From Betaproteobacteria bacterium (GTDB lineage Bacteria > Pseudomonadota > Gammaproteobacteria > Burkholderiales > Usitatibacteraceae): a stretch of DNA of 64,000 nt. How positions within the stretch are numbered: the stretch's first letter is position 1; every line of letters starts with the position of its first letter. Location of the stretch: positions 1 through 64,000 of the forward strand of contig JADKJR010000036.1 of assembly GCA_016720925.1 (NCBI GenBank), read 5' to 3'. The notes beneath the pieces were generated by a model. The model saw only the letters and a list, made by a program, of their open reading frames with translations. It was not told where the DNA came from and searched no databases. Made by a program: the position numbers and the translations under genes. Below are positions 38,943 to 47,936 of the stretch, piece after piece.

Positions 38943-40403
38943 TCACGCCCGGTCGTGCATCAGTTTCTTGATCAGTGGCGTCAATAGCAATAGCAGTATG
39001 CCGGCACCGACTGAGCTCCCGACCAGGAACCAGTAGAGTGGAAATGACGTGCCCGCGAGCATTTCCTCAAGCACCCCGGCCAGGTAGTTGGCGGCCGCAT
39101 TGGCCGTGTACCACACCCCCATCATCAGCGCGACCAGCCGAGCCGGCGCCAGTTTGGTGACCATGGAAAGGCCGATGGGCGATAGACAAAGTTCGCCCAT
39201 AGTGTGCAAAATAAAAACGATGAACAGCCATTGCGGACCCACCTTTATTCCGCCGGCCGTTTGCGCGTCCGCAATCGCCAGCACAATGAAGCCGAGGCCG
39301 AGGATGATCATGCCCAGCGCCATCTTGGTGGGGGTCGAACTCGCGAAGCGCGTCGTCTCAAGCCATGTCCACATGGCGGCAAACGGCAGGCCGAGCGCAA
39401 AGATTGCCAGCGGGTTGATCGACTGGAAATAGGAAGAGGGTAGCTCCCAGCCAAACATCAGGCGGTCGGTCTGTTTGTCGGCGAACAGGCTCATCGTGCC
39501 TCCCGCCTGCTCGAACCCCATCCAGAAAAACACCACGAACAGGCCGAGGATGATGATGGCAAGTGAGCCGTGGAATTCTTCCTTCGGACAACTACGCTTG
39601 ATATAGACCAAAAGCGCGACGAGTAACGCCACCGGCAGCGCCAGTTTGATGGCAGTTGGAACAAGTGCCCACACCGGACCGAGCACGCTCCACGCCGCCA
39701 TCACCACATAGACGAGCGGAACCGAGGCGACGCTGATAGCCAGGATCTCGATATAGTCGCGCCGGTCCAGATGCGTTTTGCCTTGGGGCAATCCCGCATC
39801 ACCGAGCTTGGCCTGGCCATAGACGAATTGCGCCAGACCGAGACACATCCCCACGCCCGCGCAGCCGAAGCCCCAATGCCAGCCTATCTTTTCACCCAGC
39901 GTGCCCGCGACCAGCGGCGCGAGAAACGCACCCAGATTAACACCCATGTAATAAATGGTGAAGCCGCCATCGCGGCGCGGATCGTGTTCACGATAGAGTG
40001 AACCCAGCAGTGTGGACATGTTCGGCTTGAAAAATCCATTGCCGATAATGAGTAGCCCAAGCGCCAGATGCAGCAGCGCCGGAAATGCCATGGCGAAGTG
40101 TCCCAGCGCCATGGTCAGGCCGCCAATCAGCACCGCCTTTCGTTTGCCGAGATAGCGGTCAGCCAGATAGCCGCCAAGGATCGGCGTGAGATATACAAGG
40201 CCGGTGTATGTCGCGTAAATCTGCAGCGCATTGGCGCGCTCCATGCCTACCGCGTTGACCAGATACAACACCAGCAACGCGCGCATGCCATAGTAGCTGA
40301 AGCGCTCCCACATCTCCGTGAAGAAGATCATGGGGAGTGCGGCGGGTTGGCGCTCGATGGCGGGCGCGGACGTGAGGTTGACGCCCTCGGTGATTGTGGT
40401 CAT
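38943..40403 (-). CDS. POT family proton-coupled peptide transporter
   Basis: 486 residues. The ExxERFxYYG motif of POT transporters is present as EMWERFSYYGMRALLVLY; LGGYLADRYLGKRKAVLIGG and GFFKPNMSTLLGSLY follow. Around 12-14 helices. Imports di- and tripeptides in this family. With the amino acid permease and the OPT gene at 52.7 kb it points to peptide scavenging. Confidence 0.9.
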   Translation of the reverse strand: MTTITEGVNLTSAPAIERQPAALPMIFFTEMWERFSYYGMRALLVLYLVNAVGMERANALQIYATYTGLVYLTPILGGYLADRYLGKRKAVLIGGLTMALGHFAMAFPALLHLALGLLIIGNGFFKPNMSTLLGSLYREHDPRRDGGFTIYYMGVNLGAFLAPLVAGTLGEKIGWHWGFGCAGVGMCLGLAQFVYGQAKLGDAGLPQGKTHLDRRDYIEILAISVASVPLVYVVMAAWSVLGPVWALVPTAIKLALPVALLVALLVYIKRSCPKEEFHGSLAIIILGLFVVFFWMGFEQAGGTMSLFADKQTDRLMFGWELPSSYFQSINPLAIFALGLPFAAMWTWLETTRFASSTPTKMALGMIILGLGFIVLAIADAQTAGGIKVGPQWLFIVFILHTMGELCLSPIGLSMVTKLAPARLVALMMGVWYTANAAANYLAGVLEEMLAGTSFPLYWFLVGSSVGAGILLLLLTPLIKKLMHDRA

Positions 40404-40580
40404 TGCAGCCTTCTCCCTTTGGGATCAGGCAATCTACCATCGGTCGCGGGCAAGCGCATAGCCCTATTCAGATAGGGGCGGGGCGGTGTGCTCTGGCCGG
40501 GCACGTTATTACGCCGTGCTTTGGGAACCACCTGTCAATCACCCGGACAATGTCGCCGGGCAAAGGCATTCTTGACGCTG

Positions 40581-40793
40581 CTATTTTGATTTGACCCAGT
40601 CTTGCCTGTCGTAATCGTAAGCAATCATGACCGGTTCTGCGCGCGCCTCGCCGCTGGGCGACGGGCAGCGAATCGACACGGGATTGCCGGGACGCAAATA
40701 ACTTTGCGCCGCCTGTTTGGCAAAGACCAGCGTGTCACCAGCCCTTTTGGGTTCGCCGTGGACAAGCACTACATATGTGAGGTGATGAGCCAT
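40581..40793 (-). CDS. Small hypothetical protein
   Basis: 70 residues from ATG 40793 (MAHHLTYVVLVHGEPKRAGD). Contains LVFAKQAAQSYLRPGNPVSI and ends YDYDRQDWVKSK. Mixed charged, probably cytoplasmic. I recognise no family; in-frame upstream codons to 40844 look unlike coding sequence. Confidence 0.4.
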   Translation of the reverse strand: MAHHLTYVVLVHGEPKRAGDTLVFAKQAAQSYLRPGNPVSIRCPSPSGEARAEPVMIAYDYDRQDWVKSK

Positions 40794-40874
40794 GAAGTAA
40801 TCGATTTCTGAAAGAGACGAGCATTGAGTGTGACACACATGCAAGACGCAGGCCGGCTTATCTCGACAATTGAA

Positions 40875-40938
40875 CGCGGATCGCCATTTGGCGGGCGTTT
40901 TCCGCCATTTGTGCCCTGGAATGCCCGCCAGTCAACGA
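40875..40938 (+). repeat. Dispersed ~60-bp palindromic repeat, copy 6
   Basis: CGCGGATCGCCATTTGGCG at the left and GCCCGCCAGTCAACGAG at the right, with GCCATTTGTGCCCTGGAA between. The left arm is nearly identical to copy 5. It lies between the small hypothetical gene and the porin terminator. Confidence 0.65.
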
Positions 40939-41094
40939 GTTTGATATTTTGTTCTTGACAATGATCGTTGTTCGCCGCCGAGGCGAGTCGGGGCTGCCTG
41001 CCGTCATGCTGCGGTGAGTTCAAGCGCATTTCTGCAAAGCATACTAAGGCAGTGCGTGCTTATTGTCGCTCGTGGTTGCGTCAAATGGCATTGC

Positions 41095-41120
41095 AAAAAA
41101 ACGGGGGCGTACCGCCCCCG
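41095..41120 (-). terminator. Rho-independent terminator of the porin gene
   Basis: On the minus strand CGGGGGC-GGTA-CGCCCCCG-type hairpin is followed by seven T. It lies 24 bp after the porin stop. Confidence 0.8.
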
Positions 41121-41143
41121 AATCTCATTGCTTTACAAGTGAA

Positions 41144-42367
41144 TCAGAACTTGTATTGAATCGCCAAGCCAATCACGCTTGCATCGTCGCCAGCCTTTAA
41201 TGTCTTGTAGCCATTTTCGCCGGCGTCGAATTTGAAGCCTTTTGCCAATGAATCGCCACTGTAGTTTGCGTAGTACAGATAGACGAAGGTCTGTTTATCC
41301 AGCACATAGTCCGCCTCGAGGCCGATTATCTTGCCGCCATCCTTCGCGTTGCTGGAGGCTTCGCCCGCGACACCGTAGTTCGCCTTCAGAATGAACGGAT
41401 TCATGTCGTACTTGGCAGCGATCATCCAGTTGTTGGCTTTCTTGCCCGCGTCATTGTCGACCTTGCTGTACGCGCCACCGAAGGTCATGTTGGCCAGCTT
41501 CATCCCGGCGATGAATTTGACCGCGGTAATGTCCTTGCCGAGTGTGATGGGATCGCCCTTCTTGTCCGTCGCCGCACCGAGGTTCCACGTACCGTTGTTG
41601 TATTCAATTGCAGAACTCAGGAAAATCCGTTTGGAACCGAGCGTGGCGCCGGTATACGTGTCCTTGTTCTCGTCCGGGCTATATGCCAGCCTGACCTGGA
41701 TGTCGCTGAACTTCGGGCTCCAGTACATGAAGGAATTCGTCGGGCGCGTGTGGAAATTGGCACCGATCGCGGCGTTTGCCTTGCCGTGAATGATGTGTTC
41801 CATCGTATCGGCATTACCCTCAAGCAGCGCCACATTCGCCTTCAATAGTTTGAATGGCGTGTCGTATGTGCCCCCCGCCACCGTGCCCCAGCCACCCTGC
41901 AAGCCGATATAGCTATTGCGGCTGGCAAAGAGCTTGCTGTTGGCAACGTCATCCGGCGCGATTTTTGTCTCGACCTGCATGACGCCGGTCAAACCATTTG
42001 CAAACTCGCGATGGCCTCTCCAGCCTATGCGCGAAGAAAAGCTCTGCATGATGGTGCGGCGGGCCGTTCCGTCATCGTTGGACTCAACACCCATATCGAT
42101 GAGACCGTACCATTCCCAATCTGATTTTTTCGCCACTTTGCCGTCTGTTGTCGCTGCGACGGGCGCCGCTGCCGGTTTGGCCTTGACCTGCGCTTTCAAT
42201 GCCGCGATTTCAGCGTTCTGCGCATCGATTGCCGCTTGCAGTGCTTCAATTTTTTTCAGTACATCCGCTTCTGATGCCAATGCATTGCCTGGCATCATGA
42301 CAGCGCCCAAAGCTGAGGCGACAACCGTCGCGATCAAACTCTGACGAAAAGTGATTTTCCTGCTCAT
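41144..42367 (-). CDS. Gram-negative general porin
   Basis: 407 residues. Signal peptide MSRKITFRQSLIATVVASAL cut after NALAS, a coiled-coil stretch (EADVLKKIEALQAAIDAQNA) with an Ala/Pro/Lys linker, then a 16-strand-type barrel (WEWYGLIDMGVES, SRIGWRGHREFANGLTGVMQ) ending VIGLAIQYKF with the outer-membrane sorting Phe. The N-terminal coiled coil before a betaproteobacterial porin barrel is somewhat unusual. An FNR-like site sits about 98 bp upstream. Confidence 0.88.
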   Translation of the reverse strand: MSRKITFRQSLIATVVASALGAVMMPGNALASEADVLKKIEALQAAIDAQNAEIAALKAQVKAKPAAAPVAATTDGKVAKKSDWEWYGLIDMGVESNDDGTARRTIMQSFSSRIGWRGHREFANGLTGVMQVETKIAPDDVANSKLFASRNSYIGLQGGWGTVAGGTYDTPFKLLKANVALLEGNADTMEHIIHGKANAAIGANFHTRPTNSFMYWSPKFSDIQVRLAYSPDENKDTYTGATLGSKRIFLSSAIEYNNGTWNLGAATDKKGDPITLGKDITAVKFIAGMKLANMTFGGAYSKVDNDAGKKANNWMIAAKYDMNPFILKANYGVAGEASSNAKDGGKIIGLEADYVLDKQTFVYLYYANYSGDSLAKGFKFDAGENGYKTLKAGDDASVIGLAIQYKF

Positions 42368-42458
42368 GAAATGCTCCTTTTAGATTCAACTGCAAAAAGT
42401 ATTTACGAATCGAATCTGCCGCCCCGTACGAATGATATTCGCCACGTGAATTGGTCCT

Positions 42459-42472
42459 TTGACGGGGATCAA
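42459..42472 (-). promoter_or_regulatory. FNR/Anr-like operator upstream of the porin
   Basis: TTGACGGGGATCAA fits TTGAT-N4-ATCAA with one mismatch. Its centre is 98 bp before the porin start codon. Confidence 0.5.
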
Positions 42473-42558
42473 ACCAGTACGTGTTATCGGTGTGACATGG
42501 GTCAAATGAGCCCGGATTTGTCGGTGTTGAGCGTTGACTGTGTTGTCGTCGCGCAAAG

Positions 42559-42592
42559 AAAAACGGGGAAGGCGTCCATTCCGCATTCCCCG
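42559..42592 (-). terminator. Terminator after the pyrophosphatase gene
   Basis: On the minus strand CGGGGAA ... TTCCCCG forms a 7-bp stem followed by TTTTTC. It closes the minus-strand cluster that begins at 51426. Confidence 0.7.
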
Positions 42593-42639
42593 AGTCAGTT
42601 CACTTCCGCCCGATGATCATTGGGCGGCGCTGTCGCAAA

Positions 42640-43413
42640 CTACTCGCCGACGTTTTTGGCACCCGGCCAGCGATAAAGATAGGGGTTACCCTTTTCGTCC
42701 AGCGGGCGTTTGTCGGCCTCGGTTACCACGGAATTCTCGTAGTCGAGAATCGCATCGCCAACCATCTTGATGGCGTCTGCCCGGCCTTTGAACCCGGCGG
42801 AGGACAACATCAGCTTGCCATCCTTGCCATATCCCTTGTACGACGTAAACCAAGTCTGAAGAATGGTCGTGACACCGGGGAATTTCGCATCGAGATCGGC
42901 AATGCTGGTGACCTTGGCAAAGGGTGAGCCCTCCATGACTAGAATGGCCTTGTCGTCCAACTCACCGGTATCGATCAAACGAAGGAGCCCGATTACATGG
43001 CCCTTCACCACCGACCCTCGGGGTACCGCTTGCCCCAGTACCAGTACATCGACGCTATCGCCATCACCGCCCTTGGATTTCAACATCACCGAGCGTGGAA
43101 TAGCACCGTAGTTCACTGGGTAGCCGAGGTATTGAACGAAGCGCGGCGCACCGTTTTTCTGCTCGAGTTCAAGCATGCCGGTCTTGTTATTGGTCTCATA
43201 CTTGGCGGTGGTTCCCGCCGGAATTTCGATGACGACGTTATAGGTTCCGTCCCGATTGATGGGATCGTAGCCAGTCAGGAAATGTCTTTCGCCCTTCAGG
43301 ATCGATACATGGGGTGTCACCACATCCTGGGCATAGGCTTGTTGCGGAGAAAGAGCACTGGCAAGCATTAGCGCGATGCCGATGCCAAAGGCGGTAAATG
43401 ATTTCTTGTTCAT
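42640..43413 (-). CDS. Secreted family I inorganic pyrophosphatase
   Basis: 257 residues. A signal peptide MNKKSFTAFGIGIALMLASA, cut near AYAQD, precedes a family I (soluble) PPase fold: VVIEIPAGTTAKYETNNKTG for the usual EIPKGSRAKYE segment, YPVNYGAIPRSVM, and GDGDSVDVLVLGQAVPRGS in place of the canonical DNDPLDVLVLG. The Asp residues of the metal site (D-x-D...D) are retained as GDGDSVD. Bacterial PPases of this family are normally cytoplasmic, so a periplasmic location is notable. It would split PPi released outside the inner membrane. Last gene before a terminator. Confidence 0.85.
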   Translation of the reverse strand: MNKKSFTAFGIGIALMLASALSPQQAYAQDVVTPHVSILKGERHFLTGYDPINRDGTYNVVIEIPAGTTAKYETNNKTGMLELEQKNGAPRFVQYLGYPVNYGAIPRSVMLKSKGGDGDSVDVLVLGQAVPRGSVVKGHVIGLLRLIDTGELDDKAILVMEGSPFAKVTSIADLDAKFPGVTTILQTWFTSYKGYGKDGKLMLSSAGFKGRADAIKMVGDAILDYENSVVTEADKRPLDEKGNPYLYRWPGAKNVGE

Positions 43414-43455
43414 GATTTCTTGATTCCTTTCATTGCGGGTCTAGTCAGTGCTTGC

Positions 43456-44325
43456 CTAGGAGGGATCATCGTTTTGCGCAGCCTTGGGTTTTTTCGCCTT
43501 CGCTGGTTTAGGCGCGACCGGTGCCTCGACGGGCTTCTCGACCTTTGGCGCGACCACTTCGGCAGGCCTCTCGATCACTGGTTTAGCCGCCGCGACCGCT
43601 ACGGGTTTTTCGGCCGAGACCTGCGCCGGACCGCCTTGCATGACGATCAAATGGGGCCGACTCTTTTTCTTCGGGTCGTCATACGCAAGCTTGGGATCCT
43701 TGAGCAGTTTTTCGTTCATTGCCGCCGAGGAATAGTCGAGCAGGAAGAATACGGGACCCCATGCGGCGGACCCGGGATCGACCACTTCGCGGATCAGTTT
43801 GGCTGCCTCAACGAGTTGTTCAGGTGTGCGATCAAAATTGTGCTTGGTATAGCGCCCTGATTTGTTGTTGAGGGTAAAGGTATTCGAGTCCTTGTCGTAG
43901 AGAATTTCTCCACTAATCCGGCCTGCTGCGCCACCCAGCGCGGAAACGTGACCGTAGTTTTCGCGCGTTCCGGGCTTGCGGTCGGACTTATCTTCCGGGC
44001 GATGGAATCCCTTGTCATAGGTGCGGCCCAGCGGGTGCGCTGCTTCCTGATTGACCGCGACACGACCGTCGGCGTCAATCACCCAGTTGTAAGGAGCGCT
44101 CTTCACGTCAAGGATCGCCGGAAACTCTTTTGAGGCGACCTGCAGATAAGGATTCAGCAGGACCTTTCCGGATTTGTCTGCTTCGTAGTGCTTGATGTAG
44201 GCCGGTTGCGAAGGCACGCCGAACTTTCGATCCAGCGGATCCACGGGTGGCGCGCCGAAAGCCGGCACGGCAAGCGTCAGCAGGACGCTGCTGACGGAAA
44301 ACTTGAAGGCATGTTTCATTTTCAT
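43456..44325 (-). CDS. Secreted protein of unknown function with Ala/Lys/Pro tail
   Basis: 289 residues. Signal peptide MKMKHAFKFSVSSVLLTLAV cut after AFGA. The mature part has VASKEFPAILDVKSAPYNWV and VIDADGRVAVNQEAAHPLGR, LYDKDSNTFTLNNKSGRYTK and FDRTPEQLVEAAKLI, suggesting a compact alpha/beta domain. From about residue 230 the chain is a low-complexity linker of AEKP/VAPK units ending KAAQNDDPS. No family recognised. It lies 42 bp upstream of the secreted pyrophosphatase and probably shares its transcript. Confidence 0.65.
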   Translation of the reverse strand: MKMKHAFKFSVSSVLLTLAVPAFGAPPVDPLDRKFGVPSQPAYIKHYEADKSGKVLLNPYLQVASKEFPAILDVKSAPYNWVIDADGRVAVNQEAAHPLGRTYDKGFHRPEDKSDRKPGTRENYGHVSALGGAAGRISGEILYDKDSNTFTLNNKSGRYTKHNFDRTPEQLVEAAKLIREVVDPGSAAWGPVFFLLDYSSAAMNEKLLKDPKLAYDDPKKKSRPHLIVMQGGPAQVSAEKPVAVAAAKPVIERPAEVVAPKVEKPVEAPVAPKPAKAKKPKAAQNDDPS

Positions 44326-44461
44326 TCATCTCCTATAGAACAGAAAAGACAGACACCAAATTCATTTAGGTAATCCCACCAGCCTCTGCGGTATCCGGGC
44401 CAAACCGGCATCCCGCCAGGCAGTCCGAATAACCTCTGAAAGGCTGTGCGGAAAACCCCGC

Positions 44462-45439
44462 CTACTTGGCCAATACTGGGCGATTCATCAACTGGCGCAC
44501 CTTGGAGCCCACCCATTTTTCACTACCCGTACCCGCGAGCCCCCAAAGCTCTCCTTGCACGACCTTGGTCATGAATTGCTCGCCGGCGCTATGGGTATCA
44601 GCGATGGCATAAAAATCCAGATCGCCATATCCGAAGGAAAAGTCGTAAAGGTAAGGCACGCCGCCTTCCGCGGTGCTCCATGCCTCCATGGAGACGCCGC
44701 AGGGCTCGGTGCCAGGCAATACGACTTGGCCCGGCCGGATCCGATACGAGAATGCTTTCGTGCCTGGCAGAGCGGTTTCAGCGGGTAGACCAAGCTTGAG
44801 CAGTTCCGGCATGTACTTGCCAAAATCGCCTAGCGTGAATTTGCCCAGCGATTCGAGCGGTACGCTAAAGGTCGACCCTTTTTCGACAAAGCCCATGAGT
44901 GCAAGGCCCGGACCGAATCCGACGTTTTCCTCTGCTTCGGTCTTTACCTTCTCGATTCCAACGACGGCGAGTGGCGTTGCCAAGCTGCGCAGTGCATCTT
45001 CATTGATGCTCTTTACGGTAACGCTCACCGGCGAATTGGGCTTGCCGTCCTTATAGCGGGTCGTGACGCGCACGAGATATCCTTTGTTCCACAACGCCTG
45101 ATTCGGCGTGTCAAAGTATTCCTTGGTGGACATTTCGATCTGCAGCGGATTCTTTTCCTTTTCCGTTACCGTCATGCCGCGCTTGGCAGCAGCGGTTTTT
45201 ACCTGCGCCCAAATATCCTTGAAGGCTTCCGCCATGACCGGCTTGGTTTTCGCCGGATCGATGAGGAACTTGTACTCCCGACCGCCCACATCCTCAAGCT
45301 TCGGTGCGGGGTACGTTTCAATCGTCTTCAGGTAAAGCGCTTTGGACGGCTCTTTTGCGATGACCGTTCCAGCAAAGAACATGGTCGCGGCCAGCACGAC
45401 CCACAGCGCATTCGACTTTACAAGTTTGCTTTTGAACAT
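44462..45439 (-). CDS. Secreted CYTH-like (triphosphate tunnel) protein
   Basis: 325 residues from ATG 45439, set by GGAGGTGTCTT. Signal peptide MFKSKLVKSNALWVVLAATM cut after TVIA. GGREYKFLIDPAK, EYFDTPNQALWNKGYLVRV and SPVSVTVKSIN follow the CYTH order (E-x-K strand, YYDT-like strand, R-x-R strand, K strand). The first Glu of ExExK is absent, and the domain has a large insertion (residues about 150-240) before SYRIRPGQVVLPGTE. CYTH proteins act on inorganic or organic triphosphates in the cytoplasm; a secreted version is unusual. The assignment is my own reading and needs a structural test. Confidence 0.5.
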   Translation of the reverse strand: MFKSKLVKSNALWVVLAATMFFAGTVIAKEPSKALYLKTIETYPAPKLEDVGGREYKFLIDPAKTKPVMAEAFKDIWAQVKTAAAKRGMTVTEKEKNPLQIEMSTKEYFDTPNQALWNKGYLVRVTTRYKDGKPNSPVSVTVKSINEDALRSLATPLAVVGIEKVKTEAEENVGFGPGLALMGFVEKGSTFSVPLESLGKFTLGDFGKYMPELLKLGLPAETALPGTKAFSYRIRPGQVVLPGTEPCGVSMEAWSTAEGGVPYLYDFSFGYGDLDFYAIADTHSAGEQFMTKVVQGELWGLAGTGSEKWVGSKVRQLMNRPVLAK

Positions 45440-45516
45440 AAGACACCTCCACTTGAACGAGACAAATTGACCTGCAAAAAATGATCTTAGACTTCCGTCA
45501 CTTTTGTCCATTGCGA

Positions 45517-45530
45517 TGTGTCAAGCAATG
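45517..45530. promoter_or_regulatory. Shared 14-mer motif, upstream of the secreted CYTH gene
   Basis: TGTGTCAAGCAATG, within the inverted repeat CATTGC-N10-GCAATG (45509-45530), recurs with one mismatch at 51512-51525. Candidate site for the LysR regulator at 51.7 kb. Confidence 0.35.
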
Positions 45531-45595
45531 AGCAATAAGCACGAGTTTTTTTGTGCGACACTATTCGAGAAGGCCGTCGCGCGCCCCATTGAGAA

Positions 45596-47812
45596 TTAGT
45601 ACTCCTGCAACATCGTCAATTTCAGCTCCGTCCTGCGCAATCGCATGGCAAGCGTGCGCGCCATTGCATGCACCAGATTGAAGGCTAGTTTTTTGTGTCC
45701 CAAGGCAATCTGATTGAACTGCTCCCGCGAGAGCACATAGACTTCGGTTGGCGTGAGAGCGATGGCGTCATTTGGGCGCGGCTGATTGTCCAGAAAAGCC
45801 AGGCCACCGAAGAAATCCCCACGTCCGAAACTGGCGACTGGCTTTTTCTTGCCGGCGTCGAGTGAGGCTACCTGGCGAACCGTGCCGCGCCGCACCCAGT
45901 AAAGTTCATCGCCGATAGTGCCACGCGCATAGATGGTTTCGCCGGCCTGATAGCGGCAAATTTTCATGCTGGCTTCGAGGTCCTGCAGGGTTTCATCCTT
46001 GTAGTTCGCGAAGAGTTCCATCTCCTGTAACCGCATGGGCGTCTCGGCATCCGGCGCATATTCGATTTCTCCCAGCAAACGATCCTCGACCCAGGCGATG
46101 GCCGCATCGAGTTCAGGAAATATCCGCACCGTCTTGCTCTGTGGATGCCAGAGACCTGCCTTGCCGAGGAATTCATGCAGATTACGGCCGGTCGGGTGAT
46201 TCTCGCGAATGCCACTTAGAACGAGCTTGGCGCCCCGCTCGCGGATCGTGTCGCGAATCTGGTTGAACAGGTGCGCGGCCGTCACGTCGATCGACTGGAC
46301 GCGCTTCATGTCTATGATTACGTAGCCGCGGTTGCCGATCTCATGTTCGAGGTCGGTATAGAGCTGATGGGTGTTGCCGAAGAACAGGTTGCCTTGCAGC
46401 TCGAAAATAACCGCCTGATCGCCCTTCTGTTCGAGGATCGCAAGCTCTGCCTCGGGCCGGTGCCAACTTGACGAAGTCTGTTTCAGCTCCATCTTGTGGC
46501 GTACCACGATACCGCTGATCTGTTCACGCACGAACAGGATGATCGCCATGGCAACGCCGACCGCGGAGGCAGCAATGAGTCCGATCGTGAGAGCGACGGC
46601 GACCACTGCAATCACCACGCCAAAGTCAAGCACCATGGCGCGCGATTTCAGAAAACGCAGGGGTTCACGATCGATCATGCGCACGCCGATGACCACTAGA
46701 ATGCCCGCAAGGGTGGCGACGGGTATCCACGCGATGAACGACGCGAGGATGAGTGCAGCGATCAGCGCAAACAGGCCTTCGAGCACGCCGGTCGCGCGCG
46801 AGCACGCCCCGCTGTTCAGCCCGACCAGCGTTGCACCCATGGTGCCTGCACCAGAAATGCCGCCCAGCGCATTTGCCGCGACGTTCGCCACCCCCTGCGC
46901 GATCAACTCACGATTGGAATCGTGGCGGCTGCGCGTCAATTGATCCAGCACCACGCAGGTCTTGAGTGTGTCGATTGACAGCAGCACGGCCAACGTCAGG
47001 GCGCTTCCAAGCGCGCGAAAAACGTGAGCCGGATTCATCTGACCGATTTCCATCCAGCGGCTTCCGAGCGAACTGAAATAGCCTTCGCCCGATGCGCTTA
47101 ACGGACCGATGACTAAGGAATTGCCGGCGAGTTCACGCAGCGCAGGGTCATACAGGGCAAGTCCGCAATATGCCAGCACGCCGGCGACGATACCCAAAAT
47201 AGTCCCGGGGACGCGTTGTGTCACGCGCCGCGCGCCGATGGCCACCGTGACGGTCGCGGTGCCGATGACGACCGCACGCCAATCCCAAATCGCCGGTGAA
47301 ATCAATGTTTGCCACCAGGCGCTGCCATCGGTGACGCCGGCAAATTTTGGTATCTGGCTACCGATAATGATCAAGCCCACGCCAGTCAGATATCCACTTA
47401 CCACCGGATAGGGAATGTACTTGATCAGTCCGCCAATCCCGACTAGTCCGAGCAGCATCTGGATCAACCCAGCCAGCACGCCCACCAAAATAAGCATGAG
47501 AATAATCAGGCCAGGGGCGTCGCCCTGCCGCACCAATTCGATCGCAAATGCCGACAGCACCGCGGCAGCCGGTGCACACGGCGCACTAATCAGCCGGTCG
47601 GTGCCGCCAAGGGATGATGCAACCAGACCAATGACCGTGGCGCCGATAATGCCAGCCAGCGCGCCATAGGCGGCGTACGAGGGACCAATAGCGGCGTAGA
47701 CCGTAACACCGAACGCAATCGCGGCGGGCAAGGCGACCATCATGGCCGCCAGGCCACCCCAGAAATCGCCAGGCGCACAGTGCCGCTTGGCAAACAAACT
47801 CATGACTTGCAC
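45596..47812 (-). CDS. SulP anion transporter with STAS and cyclic-nucleotide-binding domains
   Basis: 738 residues. SLC26/SulP membrane domain (residues about 10-420) with GDFWGGLAAMMVALPAAIAF, SAPCAPAAAVLSAFAIE and VVSGYLTGVGLIIIGSQ; STAS domain (about 450-560) with YVIIDMKRVQSIDVTAAHLF; cNMP-binding-like domain (about 600-715) with YQAGETIYARGTIGDELYWV and FGRGDFFGGLAFLDNQPRPN. The start is GTG 47812 or ATG 47803. The STAS motif has Asp-Val-Thr where anti-sigma antagonists carry a phosphorylatable Ser. Substrate (sulfate, bicarbonate, dicarboxylate) cannot be predicted. A paralogue is at 59.1-61.3 kb. Confidence 0.88.
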   Translation of the reverse strand: MQVMSLFAKRHCAPGDFWGGLAAMMVALPAAIAFGVTVYAAIGPSYAAYGALAGIIGATVIGLVASSLGGTDRLISAPCAPAAAVLSAFAIELVRQGDAPGLIILMLILVGVLAGLIQMLLGLVGIGGLIKYIPYPVVSGYLTGVGLIIIGSQIPKFAGVTDGSAWWQTLISPAIWDWRAVVIGTATVTVAIGARRVTQRVPGTILGIVAGVLAYCGLALYDPALRELAGNSLVIGPLSASGEGYFSSLGSRWMEIGQMNPAHVFRALGSALTLAVLLSIDTLKTCVVLDQLTRSRHDSNRELIAQGVANVAANALGGISGAGTMGATLVGLNSGACSRATGVLEGLFALIAALILASFIAWIPVATLAGILVVIGVRMIDREPLRFLKSRAMVLDFGVVIAVVAVALTIGLIAASAVGVAMAIILFVREQISGIVVRHKMELKQTSSSWHRPEAELAILEQKGDQAVIFELQGNLFFGNTHQLYTDLEHEIGNRGYVIIDMKRVQSIDVTAAHLFNQIRDTIRERGAKLVLSGIRENHPTGRNLHEFLGKAGLWHPQSKTVRIFPELDAAIAWVEDRLLGEIEYAPDAETPMRLQEMELFANYKDETLQDLEASMKICRYQAGETIYARGTIGDELYWVRRGTVRQVASLDAGKKKPVASFGRGDFFGGLAFLDNQPRPNDAIALTPTEVYVLSREQFNQIALGHKKLAFNLVHAMARTLAMRLRRTELKLTMLQEY

Positions 47813-47936
47813 GAAACCAATTCCTTAAACCTTAACCATGAACCCGCGATGCAAAAGAACGCGTGGACAGGAAAGTAGTACGTCAGTTGAGACCGCCAAA
47901 GGCGCGCAAAAAAGTCCTGACGCCTCGGTCAGAAAG

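Noticed and set aside
47880..47936. CCGCCAAAGGCGCGCAAAAAAG with CGCCTCGGTCAG as a repeat copy or terminator
   Set aside because: Similarity to the repeat is patchy and the stem is only five pairs.
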